Shown here: piece after piece, positions 24,189 through 35,185 of the stretch
Layout: each line of letters opens with the position of its first letter
How positions within the stretch are numbered: position 1 is the first letter of the stretch
Assembly (NCBI GenBank): GCA_035578155.1
Contig: JAPWDM010000016.1
Coordinates: 13,064,608-13,128,607 of the forward strand
Direction: 5' to 3'
Origin: Brachynemurus nebulosus
Lineage: Eukaryota > Arthropoda > Insecta > Neuroptera > Myrmeleontidae
DNA: 64,000 nucleotides
Notes under the pieces: generated by a model
Told to the model about the DNA's origin: nothing
Database searches by the model: none
What the model saw: only the letters and a program-made list of their open reading frames with translations
Made by a program: the position numbers and the translations under genes

Positions 24189-24223
24189 ACTGATTAGTTT
24201 TTATATCGACATGATCTTATATA
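24189..24223 (-). promoter_or_regulatory. Core promoter: TATATAAG and TCAGT (left zinc-finger gene)
   Basis: On the minus strand TATATAAG (24216-24223) precedes TCAGT (24189-24193) by about 30 nt. It sits between the central minisatellite and the start codon at 24152. The mirror copy reads TATACAAG, one of the few differences between the arms. Confidence 0.65.
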
Positions 24224-24252
24224 GTACAACCAGAGCAGAATTGACGTAAAGT

Positions 24253-25251
24253 AATGACACCAAAATGCACCAAAGGTGCACCAAATGACACCAAACTGCA
24301 CCAAAGGTGCACCAAATGACACCAAACTGCACCAAATGACACCAAACTGCACCAAAGGTGCACCAAATGACACCAAAATGCACCAAAGGTGCACCAAATG
24401 ACACCAAACTGCACCAAATGACACCAAAATGCACCAAAGGTGCACCAAATGACACCAAACTGCACCAAAGGTGCACCAAATGACACCAAACTGCACCAAA
24501 TGACACCAAACTGCACCAAAGGTGCACCAAATGACACCAAACTGCACCAAAGGTGCACCAAATGACACCAAACTGCACCAAAGGTGCACCAAATGACACC
24601 AAAATGCACCAAAGGTGCACCAAATGACACCAAACTGCACCAAATGACACCAAACTGCACCAAATGACACCAAACTGCACCAAAGTTGCACCAAATGACA
24701 CCAAACTGCACCAAAGTTGCACCAAATGACACCAAACTGCACCAAAGGTGCACCAAATGACACCAAACTGCTCCAAAGGTGCATTTTGGTGTCATTTGGT
24801 GCAGTTTGGTGTCATTTGGTGCACCTTTGGTGCAGTTTGGTGTCATTTGGTGCAACTTTGGTGCAGTTTGGTGTCATTTGGTGCACCTTTGGTGCAGTTT
24901 GGTGTCATTTGGTGCACCTTTGGTGCAGTTTGGTGTCATTTGGTGCACCTTTGGTGCATTTTGGTGTCATTTGGTGCAGTTTGGTGTCATTTGGTGCACC
25001 TTTGGTGCATTTTGGTGTCATTTGGTGCAGTTTGGTGTCATTTGGTGCACCTTTGGTGCAGTTTGGTGTCATTTGGTGCAACTTTGGTGCAGTTTGGTGT
25101 CATTTGGTGCACCTTTGGTGCAGTTTGGTGTCATTTGGTGCACCTTTGGTGCAGTTTGGTGTCATTTGGTGCACCTTTGGTGCATTTTGGTGTCATTTGG
25201 TGCAGTTTGGTGTCATTTGGTGCACCTTTGGTGCATTTTGGTGTCATTACT
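24253..25251. repeat. Central minisatellite of the palindrome
   Basis: Composite tandem array of ATGACACCAAACTGCACCAA with an alternating CACCAAAGGTG spacer (20- and 31-bp units). It inverts orientation near 24780, where the palindrome turns. The unit contains GCACC-AAA-GGTGC mini-dyads. Long open frames of a repetitive Val-Ser-Phe-Gly-Ala type run through it in several frames on both strands and are repeat artefacts. It lies exactly between the two divergent zinc-finger genes. Confidence 0.92.
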
Positions 25252-25277
25252 TTACGTTAATTCTGCTCTGGTTGTAC

Positions 25278-25312
25278 TATACAAGATCATGTCGATATAA
25301 AAACTAATCAGT
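25278..25312 (+). promoter_or_regulatory. Core promoter of right zinc-finger gene
   Basis: TATACAAG (25278-25285) about 30 nt before TCAGT (25308-25312). An overlapping GATATAAAA may serve as an alternative TATA. Mirror of the left promoter. Confidence 0.55.
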
Positions 25313-25348
25313 GTTATGTTATAAATCGAACTCTTCACATCTATCAAA

Positions 25349-26482
25349 ATGTTTAACTGTATACGTTGTGACAAGACATTTTCGCGGAGAAGTTCTCTTT
25401 TACGTCATATGAAAAGAAGAGTGCATACTCAGGAACATGAAACAAACAATAATGACCAGATCGCAAATAATCAGTTTGAATATACCACGGTAAATAATGG
25501 GACACAAGTGAACAGCGCGGAGAACAGGAGACAAAGTGAATCGTCAAAATCTAATGATGAAAATGATGATAATGAAACCGAATATAGTTTTGAAGCAAGA
25601 AATGAAGAAAAGGAAGATAAAGCACCAGTATTTCAAAATCAACACGAAAATGATACAGATCTATCTAAAAGAAACTTGAATACTTTTGATGAAAGTATGA
25701 TGGCTGCAGCAGAAGCAATCAGAAGTAAATTCCACGCTTTAAAAAACTCGCATAATATTCTACAATCGGTAAATGTCGAAGATAATCGATCTGATGAACA
25801 AAAGCATTTACCATCGCTTGATAACTACAAAAAAACAAGTTTTACTCCAAAGATAGCTGGTCTCTTACAAACTGCTCTAGACATATTAATGGTCAAAGAG
25901 CTTCAGAACGCATGCGCAAAGGATGAAGAACAAGAAGATAAAAATTCGGAAGAAAAGGACCAACCTTCAACATCTAATTCAATAAATGGAGAAGCTAAAC
26001 GTTTCAAATATGATGATGAAAATACTAACCTTCATAATGGCCATTCGAAACCTGTTGATGGAGAAGAATATTTTGATGACCCGAACCATTTAGTTGATGA
26101 ACTAAGAAGTTTAGCGACTCAGACGCAGATTGGAGAAGAAATGGTTAATACTGTGTGCAATTTAATGGAAAGGAGTCATATTATAAATCCCAGCTTCGCG
26201 GATTATATCGAAAACGAGAAAAAACGAAGCCATTTTAATAATTTAAAGGAAAGTGACATTGGAAAGCGGATTATCTCAATAACCAGGGAATTGGAAAAGC
26301 ATGATATTATTGAACCAGTGTTAAAATATGTATTCAATGATGATGAAAAAACATCTACTAGCGATAGCGAAGATACTGCGAGCGAAGGAGAAGCTGATGA
26401 TGACGAGAATACAGTCGCCAACGATGGTGATGAAAAAATTTCGGGTGAAGGGTTATACTTAAGGTCCTATAGGAGATATTAA
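25349..26482 (+). CDS. C2H2 zinc-finger / DUF8207-like protein (right copy)
   Basis: 377 aa, identical to the left copy except for Glu to Lys in NYKETSF (here NYKKTSF). It has the same single C2H2 finger, acidic middle and two C-terminal helical blocks shared with the Polinton gene at 52419. The two copies face away from each other across the minisatellite. Near-identity of both copies implies recent formation of the palindrome or arm-to-arm gene conversion. Confidence 0.85.
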   Translation: MFNCIRCDKTFSRRSSLLRHMKRRVHTQEHETNNNDQIANNQFEYTTVNNGTQVNSAENRRQSESSKSNDENDDNETEYSFEARNEEKEDKAPVFQNQHENDTDLSKRNLNTFDESMMAAAEAIRSKFHALKNSHNILQSVNVEDNRSDEQKHLPSLDNYKKTSFTPKIAGLLQTALDILMVKELQNACAKDEEQEDKNSEEKDQPSTSNSINGEAKRFKYDDENTNLHNGHSKPVDGEEYFDDPNHLVDELRSLATQTQIGEEMVNTVCNLMERSHIINPSFADYIENEKKRSHFNNLKESDIGKRIISITRELEKHDIIEPVLKYVFNDDEKTSTSDSEDTASEGEADDDENTVANDGDEKISGEGLYLRSYRRY

Positions 26483-28793
26483 AATAAGCTATCAGCATTT
26501 AATAAGTTGTTAAAAAAAATCTTTGTAACTTTTCCAATAGCTATATGTTAATTATTTTAAAATTATGTGAGTGTTGTTATTTCTTACATACCATAGTCCT
26601 TAAGCAAATTTAGTAATTCGTTAAAAAAAAAAAGATCACCGAAATGATTGTTCTTACAACGAACTATGTAATGTGTATTTTCTAAGTTATTAAAATAGGT
26701 AATGTTTTTGCTTGCTCCTGAATATAGGCAATTAAATCGCATTGTCCTATTAACATTCTGGTGCGATAGAACATATGTGTAAGCTATGTAATTCTTGCTA
26801 ATAAGTATTTACCCATGTTATTAATGATTTGCTAATTTGAAGTATCGTTTGCACAGTAATGATCTAAAACTGCTGTGCAGGAAAGGGTTAATTAATTGAA
26901 TGCAGCTTAACTCCGGAAAAAAAATAAAATTTCGTAATCCAAAATTAAAGTTTTCATCCGCTCTTTAAAAATTATGAGAGTTATTTACTGTCCACCCTAT
27001 ATATACGCATTTATTCTTATGATATAAAACTACATTTTCAATTCGTTTGCTTAGAAATATTTGTCTGTGACTGATAATTTTTAGGTGTTTTTACAAAATT
27101 AAACTGCAAAAAATAGTTTAAATGTATTTCACTGTCTATAAAATCATAAATTTTTTTTCTCTATCATCAATAAATTAACAAACAAAAAATACTTATTCAA
27201 TACCTACCTAGCTTGCTATAACTATTGTTTATGGTAGAAAATATTGGGGGAATATATAAACATAATAAGTTTCAGCGAAGTAAGAACATACAAATTTAAC
27301 ATGGGAAAAAATTGTTGAGATCAGAGCATGCTTGTCTTTTATGGGTATCGTTTTATATAGGTATCGATAGTTACTAAAATTTTCTTTAATTGCAAAAAGG
27401 TAAATTTGAAAACAAAACAATAGGTACCTAATTTTCTACTAAGCAGTACTATTTGTTAATAAATATTTCAACATTAGATTAATATTTATTTATAGTTATC
27501 TTAATAAATTTACTGCTATTGTCTTTTATTGACTTCTGAATATTATTTTGACGTGATATTATTTAAAATTTTGCTAAATTTTTTAATAAATAAAACACAT
27601 TTTTATAAATTATAATAATATACAATATATTGGAGTATGATAATATGAGAAAAAAAACGCTTATTTAGCATTGATAAAATAATTTCGTATTTAAGATGAA
27701 TTGCTCTTACTACCGTCTTTCACAAAACTAGGGGTCACTTAATACCTATAGATATATTTAACTAATTTTTTAACAATAGCAAGTAATAAATTTTTGGATA
27801 AAAAATAGCTATAAATTTTTTAGATAAGTTATAAAATATTAAAAGAAAAATTTTCTTAAAATATATGGAACATTGTGCTATTAATTTAAGACTAAAAAAA
27901 TATTATGAGGAGAAATTAATGTTTCAAAACTGTTTTAAATTCTTGATATTACATATTCAGTTTTAAAAATATTAAGAAATATGATTTTTTACAATATATT
28001 GATATTGTAAAATATATGTTTTTTGACGGTGTAGAAACCCGTACTTTTAACAGAGTACTGTATATATGCGAAATATTATATTACTATATATATATTTTAA
28101 AAAATTCAGGAAAATAAATTTGGCTTTTAAACACGATTCATATAGATATAGCGAATACCTGTATTACAATGTAATATTCATATATACATATGTATGAACG
28201 TATTGGACTTTTATAACATTATGTATCCACATTCCAAGATTTATATTTTAGCAAATCAGCATTTCTTATATGTATGTGCAAGGCTAATATTTGATAGACA
28301 ATTTTATAAAGAATAATTTTTATTAAACTTGAAAAATAATTTTTATTAAGCATGTGAAAAATTAAATTTTTCGTTTTCAGGGGATATTAAATCTTTTTTT
28401 GTTTTATAATTATTCACCATAAAACCTAATAATACGATGCATATCAAATATTACTCATATGTATTATTGATTTATACTTAGTTCAAAAATTGTGATTTAG
28501 AGACGAGACCTGAATTGAAAAATCGATTTTTTAAATTTTTTATTAAACACCAAATAATGTTTATTTATTAATCTGGCATAATCAAAACTAGAATATAAAT
28601 CAATGTCTAGCGATGGGTATTGAAAAAAAATCGAAATTTTTTTTTGTTTTTTTGTTTTGTTTTTTTTTTTTGTTTTTTTGTTTTTTTTATAATTTTTTTT
28701 ATTAAATATATATAAAAATTGATACAATATTGAAATTTTTAAAATACATAGTACAATTAAATAATACATTTTGAAGAGAATAAATTACAAAAT
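26483..28793. other. AT-rich non-coding part of right arm
   Basis: Mirror image of 20707-23018, including the A/T-rich low-complexity tract near 28630-28690 and the inverted copy of the AGGGTG-type repeat near 26900-27005. No gene recognised. Confidence 0.7.
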
Positions 28794-29195
28794 TCACCAT
28801 TCAGCATCCTCCACGATTTCAAGAAGATCCAACGTTTTAAATTGCAATTTATGAGTTAGTCCAATGGGTCCATTATTCATAATACCAAGTTTTGGATTGC
28901 TTTGCAACCATGCCAGCATCTGCTCGCTCAAATTGTCAAATCTCGCTGGTAACGAAATGTATCCAATTTCCAATTCCAATATTGTCTTCATTTTCGATGA
29001 ATCGAATTTCGATGGTAGTTGACTGGCTCCCATTATTTTATATACTTTTCCAATTTCCATATCAGAAAGTTTAATCCATCGTTTAACAGCGCCAAGATGA
29101 TTCAATTCATCCACAAAATTTCCAGCCATTTTTTGAATTAAGTCTCTGTTTCCAGATGAAGCACCAGCAGTAATGGATTCCATTGTTGGCAACAA
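28794..29195 (-). CDS. Small SSB/OB-fold-like Polinton protein (right copy)
   Basis: 133 aa, identical to the product of 20305-20706. It has its own mirrored TATA box at 29300-29309 and TGACGTCA sites further out. The functional assignment as a single-OB-fold ssDNA-binding protein is an inference from the IKLSDMEIGKVY and SLPARF blocks. Confidence 0.75.
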   Translation of the reverse strand: MLPTMESITAGASSGNRDLIQKMAGNFVDELNHLGAVKRWIKLSDMEIGKVYKIMGASQLPSKFDSSKMKTILELEIGYISLPARFDNLSEQMLAWLQSNPKLGIMNNGPIGLTHKLQFKTLDLLEIVEDAEW

Positions 29196-29277
29196 TTAAC
29201 TCTTAACACACAACAATTGAAAATTCACAACAATAAGGTTTAATGTTTTTTTCACTAAAGTTTCGAACAAAATTGTA

Positions 29278-29309
29278 ACTGATGAAATTCTGTCGCGTCC
29301 TTTTTATAG
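29278..29309 (-). promoter_or_regulatory. Core promoter of right SSB-like gene
   Basis: On the minus strand CTATAAAAAG (29300-29309) precedes TCAGTT by 27-28 nt. Three CAGCTGACGTCA sites lie upstream, mirroring the left arm. Confidence 0.65.
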
Positions 29310-29314
29310 CAGAA

Positions 29315-30066
29315 AAAATAGTATGGTGACGTCAGCTGTCACACTTTATGTAGCCATACAGGTTAAAACCTGCTGCTTCATTTTCGCATATTAGACAGAA
29401 ATCTTCGCTATTTGATATCAGTTTACCTTTAGTGACGTCAGCTGGCAATTTATACAAGTTTAAACCTGTTTTCAGATAAAAATATACAATCATATGATAA
29501 AATTCATTTTTGCATATTAGAGAGAAATCTTCGCTATTTGATATCAGTTTACCTTTAGTGACGTCAGCTGACAGTTTAAGCCTGTTTTCAGATAAAAATA
29601 TTATAAAATTATGAAAGCAAGGCCATCTTTTAATGGTAAGTTTAACTATTAAAAAGGTTTTCGATGCAATCTATTGACAATTTTTCAAACTTACACACAG
29701 GAATCCAGACTAGCAACGCCATCTAGTAGCGAATTCACAGGCTCGAAGGTGGCTGCGCCATCTAGTAGCGAATTCACAGGGCTCGAAGGTGGCTGCGCCA
29801 TCTGTTAGGGAATTTTTCAGTTCTTAGGTTAGAAAAAAACTTTTGTTAGGTTAAGCTAAGTTCACTTAGGTTTCGTTAGGTTAGGTCAAGGGTTCTGTTA
29901 GGTTAGAAAAAAATTTCACTAGATATCGTTAGGTTGGAGACCAAATTTTGCTCCACCCACCGCCGGAGGCTTCTAGAACCGCCTCGGTAGTTTTGCCTCC
30001 ATCCGAGGTCACTCAAAAAGTCGGATGGAGGGATGGAGGGTCCCGTTCTCTCCAATCCTTACTACT
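29315..30066 (-). repeat. Terminal region of palindromic element, right
   Basis: Reverse complement of the left terminal region with the same CCTAA-rich segment and GATGGCGCAGCCACC tandem units. It ends at 30066 with CTTACTACT, followed by the AGTAAC duplication at 30067-30072. Confidence 0.85.
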
Positions 30067-30072
30067 AGTAAC

Positions 30073-30325
30073 CTACAAATGGAATGCAAAATTTGAATGC
30101 ATGGTTTGCAATTTAAAAGAGAATGAAACAATGGAACATTTCTTGTATAGATGCCCAATTTTAAATCCCATCAGAAACCAATATATAGCGAAACATATTA
30201 ACGGCGCTAATACAGTAAACATTACAGCAGTGTTATTAGATACGTTAAGTATAGAAAAAATTAACGATATCTATTATTTTATAGTAAATGCATTGAAATT
30301 AAGAAGTTTTGCACTATGCGAATAA
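30073..30325 (+). pseudogene. LINE ORF2 protein, C-terminal segment
   Basis: Continues the LINE frame exactly where the left part stops: once the element and one AGTAAC copy are discounted, the frame is unbroken. It encodes a CCHC zinc knuckle (CMVCNLKENETMEHFLYRCP) typical of the C-terminus of insect non-LTR retrotransposon ORF2 proteins. The chain ends in KLRSFALCE and a stop at 30325. The 3' UTR (30326-30540) and an (ATT)n tail (30543-30589) follow. Confidence 0.88.
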
Positions 30326-30541
30326 TTATGTCTGCACTATTTTAATTTTATTTCTATTTCATAGCTTATTCACTCAACCTAAATTATATTGATAGCCATG
30401 TATGTATGTAAATTGTATTTTAAAAACTGAATTTGTTTTGTGATGTAATTTATATTATATTTGTTTAATGTATTAATTGTCAAATATGTATTTCTGTATG
30501 ACATGTACCAACCACCTGTAATAATCTGAAGATTTAAATAC

Positions 30542-30589
<48 letters not shown>

Positions 30590-30613
30590 GTCACATGGTT
30601 ACTAAACCTTCGT

Positions 30614-32534
30614 AAAGGGCATAGCCGGGTAAGATAGGGAAAACGGCCCTTGACGCAAAATTTATTTTATTAAAGGAAATAATACTTCTTAGCCTCAGAT
30701 ACATTCCTGCCAAATTTCAACCCTCCGAGGCTAATAGTTTATGAATACACAAATAGACAAAAATTTTCAAAAAAACTTCTTTTTGACGAAATTACTGAGC
30801 CGATTTATTTGAGTTTAATATATATTGTGTACCCACCTTAGGCAAAGTAATAAAAAAAAATTAACGTTATATCCCTTTATTATACTAATTGTTTTAAATT
30901 TTTAAATTTAAAAAAATTTTTTTTGGCACTTACGCGTTTTTTAGCGACACCCACCATTTTTTGTTCAATAATTTGTCTCTTAGTAAGTACTCTATAACAT
31001 ATATTTTTATGGAAAAATTTTAGTTGGTAGAACATACTAATATTTCGATACAAATGCATGCCATGTTCGGTACTACATATATTACTTATGTATAAAAAGG
31101 ACTATAAAGTAAAATATCTACCCTATTTCTAAAATGATATAATTACGTACGTTCATAACTACGATAAACTAGTTTAAATTTACAAAAGTCCAACACTATC
31201 TGCCGTTTGTCTTTTTTTATCAATAAAACAAAATAGACATTGATTTCTCTTTTGTTAGAGTTTTTTCCTTTATGAGACGTCAAGTGACACTTTGTTAGCT
31301 CATACACCACGTCTTACGATGTCAACAATCGCATACAAAGTTGATTAGCTGTCAAAATAGTATACCAGTTGGTCATTTCGTTATAATTCCCCATGACCCG
31401 TCATCGTGTTAACAAAATAAGACAGACGGTAGATAAAGCTAGACGTTTGTCTAAGCTTGTTTGTCGTAGTTATGAACGTATGTAAATTTATTACAGAAAA
31501 AATCCACTTTCTGCACCTCCTTAAGAAGTGCAACAAAAACGTCAAGAGAGAGGGACGAGCTACATTGCGTACAATTGTACACTACTTTCTTCAAGTTAGT
31601 TATATGTATATGTAAAAACTACAACAGGTTTTAGCCGGATTGTTGTTGTTACTATACATTGTTGAAGTTTTCTGTTCTATTTTATTAAGTTACTGTTTAT
31701 TATTATTAAAGCAATATAACTTTTAAGACGTATTATTGTTATTATTAGTATCTTTATTTGAATATAGTTTCTAAAACTTATAATTTTTGTTGAGATAGAT
31801 ATAATTTTAATTAGTAAGTATGCTGAGATAATTTTATTGATTTCATTCAAATATTCAGATTCATGATAAAATTAACCTTGAAAATTATTTTTTAGCAAGT
31901 TCAAACATATTTTTTATCACAGCTCAAAATATATATTTTTTAGACCGTCACAGGAACTCCAAGAACTGCAACTCAGGGGGGAAGAGAACATTTTATTACA
32001 CTCCTAGAGTTCTACTATGTTTTAGAAATAAGGCAGGTGCTTTACTTTATGGTCCTTTTCATACATAAGTAATATATGTAGTACCGAACATCGCATGCAT
32101 TTGTATTGAAATATTACTGTTCTACCAACGAAAATTTTTCCATAAAAATATATGTTATAGAGTACTTACTAAGAGACAAATTATTGAACAAAATATGGTG
32201 GGTGTCGCTAACGCGTAAGTGCCAAAAAAATTTCTTAAATTTAAAAATTTAAAAAAATTAGTATAGTAAAGGGATATTACATTAATTTTTTTTTTTATTA
32301 CTTCGCCTAAGGTGGGTACACAATATATATTGAACTCAAATAAATCGGCTCAGTAATTTCGTGAAAAAGAAGTTTTTTTGAAAATTTTTACTATTTGTGT
32401 ATTCATAAACTATTAGCCTCGGAGGGTTAAAATTTGGCAGTAATGTATCTGGGGCTAAGAAGTATTATTGCCTATAAAAACAATCAATTTTGCGTAGAGG
32501 GCCGTTTTCCCTATCTTACCCGGCTATGCCCTTT
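30614..32534. mobile_element. Element with ~500-bp terminal inverted repeats
   Basis: AAAGGGCATAGCCGGGTAAG starts the left arm (30614), and its reverse complement ends the right arm (32534). Imperfect inverted similarity extends about 500 bp inward (30614-31125 against 32025-32534). The centre (31130-32020) is AT-rich with no transposase. The end motif CCGGGTAAGATAGGG resembles that of the 11.6-13.0 kb element. I could not identify a target duplication or superfamily. Confidence 0.8.
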
Positions 32535-32929
32535 GATGACGACATATTTTTTTTTTTCTTTTAACTTAGTATATTTTGATACTATGACCAGTGAAATACA
32601 TAGTGTTATTGTTTTAGATTGTATATTATTGATTTAAGTTGTTTTTCTTTTAGTTACAGAACTAAAACAATTGTCTATAAAGGAGTGTGGTTTCCGAGTT
32701 GTGAGAATTTTGAAAATGGTGCGTCGTCAAAATGACGAAGGTTTAGTGATCTAGGGTTAAACTGTATTAAAGGGGGGGGGGGTAAGGTTAATTCGCTATA
32801 AAATAAGCATATTTTTGAGAATTTTTTTAACGTTACGATTTAATACAAATTAGTACATAATAGAATGATATTTGAGAAATATTCTGTAAAAATTTCATTG
32901 AAAAATATGCAGAATTGAGCCAGTGGGGT
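32535..32929. other. Spacer, no gene seen
   Basis: AT-rich with a short G-run near 32772-32781. No gene recognised. Confidence 0.5.
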
Positions 32930-33121
32930 CAGGCCCGACGATAGAGGGAGACAGCCGAGGCTGTAGCCCCGGGGCCCGGGGTCCCAAAGGGGGCCCGAGC
33001 CGGCCAAAGAGGTCTTATTTTTTACTTAATTTTAACTCATATAAATGGATTTTTAGCCAGTAAATATCGCGACGTTAAAAGTACAAAACCTTGTAAGTGG
33101 ATTCTTTTCATACATACATAC

Positions 33122-34140
33122 TAGGGTTGCCAGTTTTTAAAAATCCCCGACAAGGACAAAAAAAATTAATTTTTAGTAACATTTTATTTTGAAATATACA
33201 CATATATTTTATTAGTATATTTCTGACTGTTTTTTGTACAATTCAGAAAAATTTTCATTTTTTTTTGATTTTATTAAAAAATTGATTATAGTTAAATCAA
33301 ATTATTATTATTAACTGATATTAAAAGTTCTGTTTTTAAGTTGATTGGTGATCATTTAGTGCTCGTACATATTCCTTTATTTGTTACGACATTTCAACTC
33401 TGCACAATGTACAGAAACATTTTGTATCTGAAATTTTCCTAACCCAACTTTTTATCGTCAGCTATTTATTGTTAAATTTTGTAATATGTTTAATTTTTTT
33501 TTTTTACGTAACCATTTTGAACAGATACAGAAACAGAACAAGAATACACAGATACTTTTTTGTTAATATTTCTATGAGAAAAGAAAGCTTATAAAAATAT
33601 CTATATATGTATTTATCTATTATTATTATTAATATTACAACAGCACCATTAGTAACAGAATGATTAATAAATTAAAATAAACAAATATGTATAGAATTGA
33701 CGCCATCTTGACGCTAAGCTCGCTAAATTCAGTGAGAAAATGACGATAACTGATTCACTAATTATCGATCTTAACGATGTTAACAGCACTGCCACTACAA
33801 AGCACGGTTTTTACCCCCGAAAAATTTTTAAGTTTACCCTAAACCTACAACTTTTTAAAAGATTTTCTAGTTCTTACCCTGGACTATGATTTTGTTAATC
33901 AGAAATACTAACATACATATATTGGTATGCCCATATATTATGTATTATATATTATATACCAAACTGTATTTCAAACAATGAAAAAAGACCGTTTTATAAT
34001 ATTTTTTTTAAATATTTTGTTCAACAATGAAAATATTTGAATATTTTCCGCGCGAGGACTTTTGTTTCACGACGAGAACAACAAAATAAAGCATTAAAAC
34101 GAGGACAATCCTCGCGAAACGAGGACGCCTGGCAACCCTA
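33122..34140. mobile_element. Nested hAT-type MITE
   Basis: Terminal inverted repeats TAGGGTTGCCAG...CTGGCAACCCTA and an exact 8-bp duplication ATACATAC (33114-33121 and 34141-34148). It has no coding capacity. It inserted into the larger hAT-like element and is therefore younger. Confidence 0.85.
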
Positions 34141-34427
34141 ATACATACATACGCCTAATTCTGTTTTCACATGGTAGATTGGTTTTCGAAAAAAATATTT
34201 ATGGAAAGAATAATAGATTATATAAAAATTTCATTAGTCTTACCATTTTTATAGTTATGCTTGCACACTTTATTCCACAAACACTGGAAATTTGGTAATT
34301 TAGTAGATAAGGTAAGTTTTGCTTGAAAAAAACAAAACAAAAAAAAAAAACTTAAAAACACTAAACAGAAAAATATTTGATTTGAAAAACACAAAAAACA
34401 AAAGGACTCACAAAAAGCACAATTTTT

Positions 34428-34549
34428 AGCGAATTTGGAAAACTCGAAATCCAGCTATTACAGTAGGTGCCATGCCGCGACTTGAGTCCGGGAGCATAAT
34501 AGAAATGTTTTGAGGTCCGTAGAATACGAAAATGACATTCACTAAAATT

Positions 34550-34632
<83 letters not shown>

Positions 34633-34690
34633 CATATATATACATATATATACACATATATATATATATATATATGTATATACATATATA

Positions 34691-34783
<93 letters not shown>

Positions 34784-35185
34784 CGACTTGAGCCCGTGAC
34801 TATGGCAGAAATTTGTTTTGAAGTCCCTACAAACAGAAAATAATATTCACTAAAATTTATGTATTATATGTGTATTTAATCCCACACCGTTGGACAAGTT
34901 CGTTATCCAGCCATGTCGGATGCCTGGAACATGGTTTTTTTGGTAGTTTTTAGTGACAAAAATTAGTTTTTTGCCAAAATTGTCTCAAGTTAAAAAATTT
35001 TTGCGACATTTATTGCGACATACACCATTAGAAAGAACAGGAAAAATCTCTTAGAAGGGTGAAAAATCACAGAAAAACAGATTTTTATAAATGGAAATTC
35101 GCTATGTTATGCAGGTGCTGCGACAGGGGTATTTTTTGAACTAAAATAAGTTAATAGGAGGAAATTCGCTATGTTATGCAGATAT
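34428..35185 (+). repeat. Dispersed repeat built around (TA)n (copy A)
   Basis: A left block (GCGACTTGAG..., ATTCACTAAAATTTATATAA), then (TA)n with minor interruptions (34551-34782), then a second left block and the right block with GCCATGTCGGATGCCTGGAACATGG-type sequence. It ends in the GGAAATTCGCTATGTTATGC motif (35093-35138, partly repeated at 35160). The same parts occur in the same order at 38766-40338. Confidence 0.7.

Larger units (their letters stand above)
19434..30066. mobile_element. Giant palindromic, non-autonomous Polinton-like element (10.6 kb)
   Basis: Termini start AGTAGTAAG on both sides and are flanked by the 6-bp duplication AGTAAC, as in Polinton/Maverick elements. From 19434 to ~24775 the left arm is the near-exact reverse complement of ~24785-30066. 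The differences seen are few: one amino-acid change between the zinc-finger copies, a TATA-box base, and repeat-unit differences in the centre. Each arm holds a terminal region, a promoter, a 133-aa gene, a long AT-rich stretch and a 377-aa zinc-finger gene. The centre is a minisatellite. Polymerase, integrase, protease and capsid genes are all absent. I infer a satellite mobilised by autonomous Polintons, formed by fold-back of one half. Confidence 0.9.
17125..30584 (+). mobile_element. 5'-truncated non-LTR (LINE) retrotransposon split by a Polinton-like insertion
   Basis: Flanked by a 12-bp target duplication TTATAGTCACAT (17113-17124 and 30585-30596). Without the 19434-30066 insertion and one copy of its 6-bp duplication, the LINE itself is about 2.8 kb. 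It lacks ORF1 and the endonuclease, so it is 5' truncated. The 3' end is an (ATT)n tail. Unusually, a run of 28 A residues (17131-17158) sits just inside the 5' junction. Confidence 0.88.

Noticed and set aside
24194..25307. Several 170-212 aa open frames made of Val-Ser-Phe-Gly-Ala and Trp-Cys-His-Leu repeats
   Set aside because: They occur in several frames on both strands of the minisatellite and follow from its repeat period; no start signals or homology.
19491..30054. Palindrome as two independent insertions in opposite orientation
   Set aside because: Only one 6-bp duplication pair flanks the whole, no element ends or duplications exist at the centre, and the LINE frame is restored by removing the whole block.
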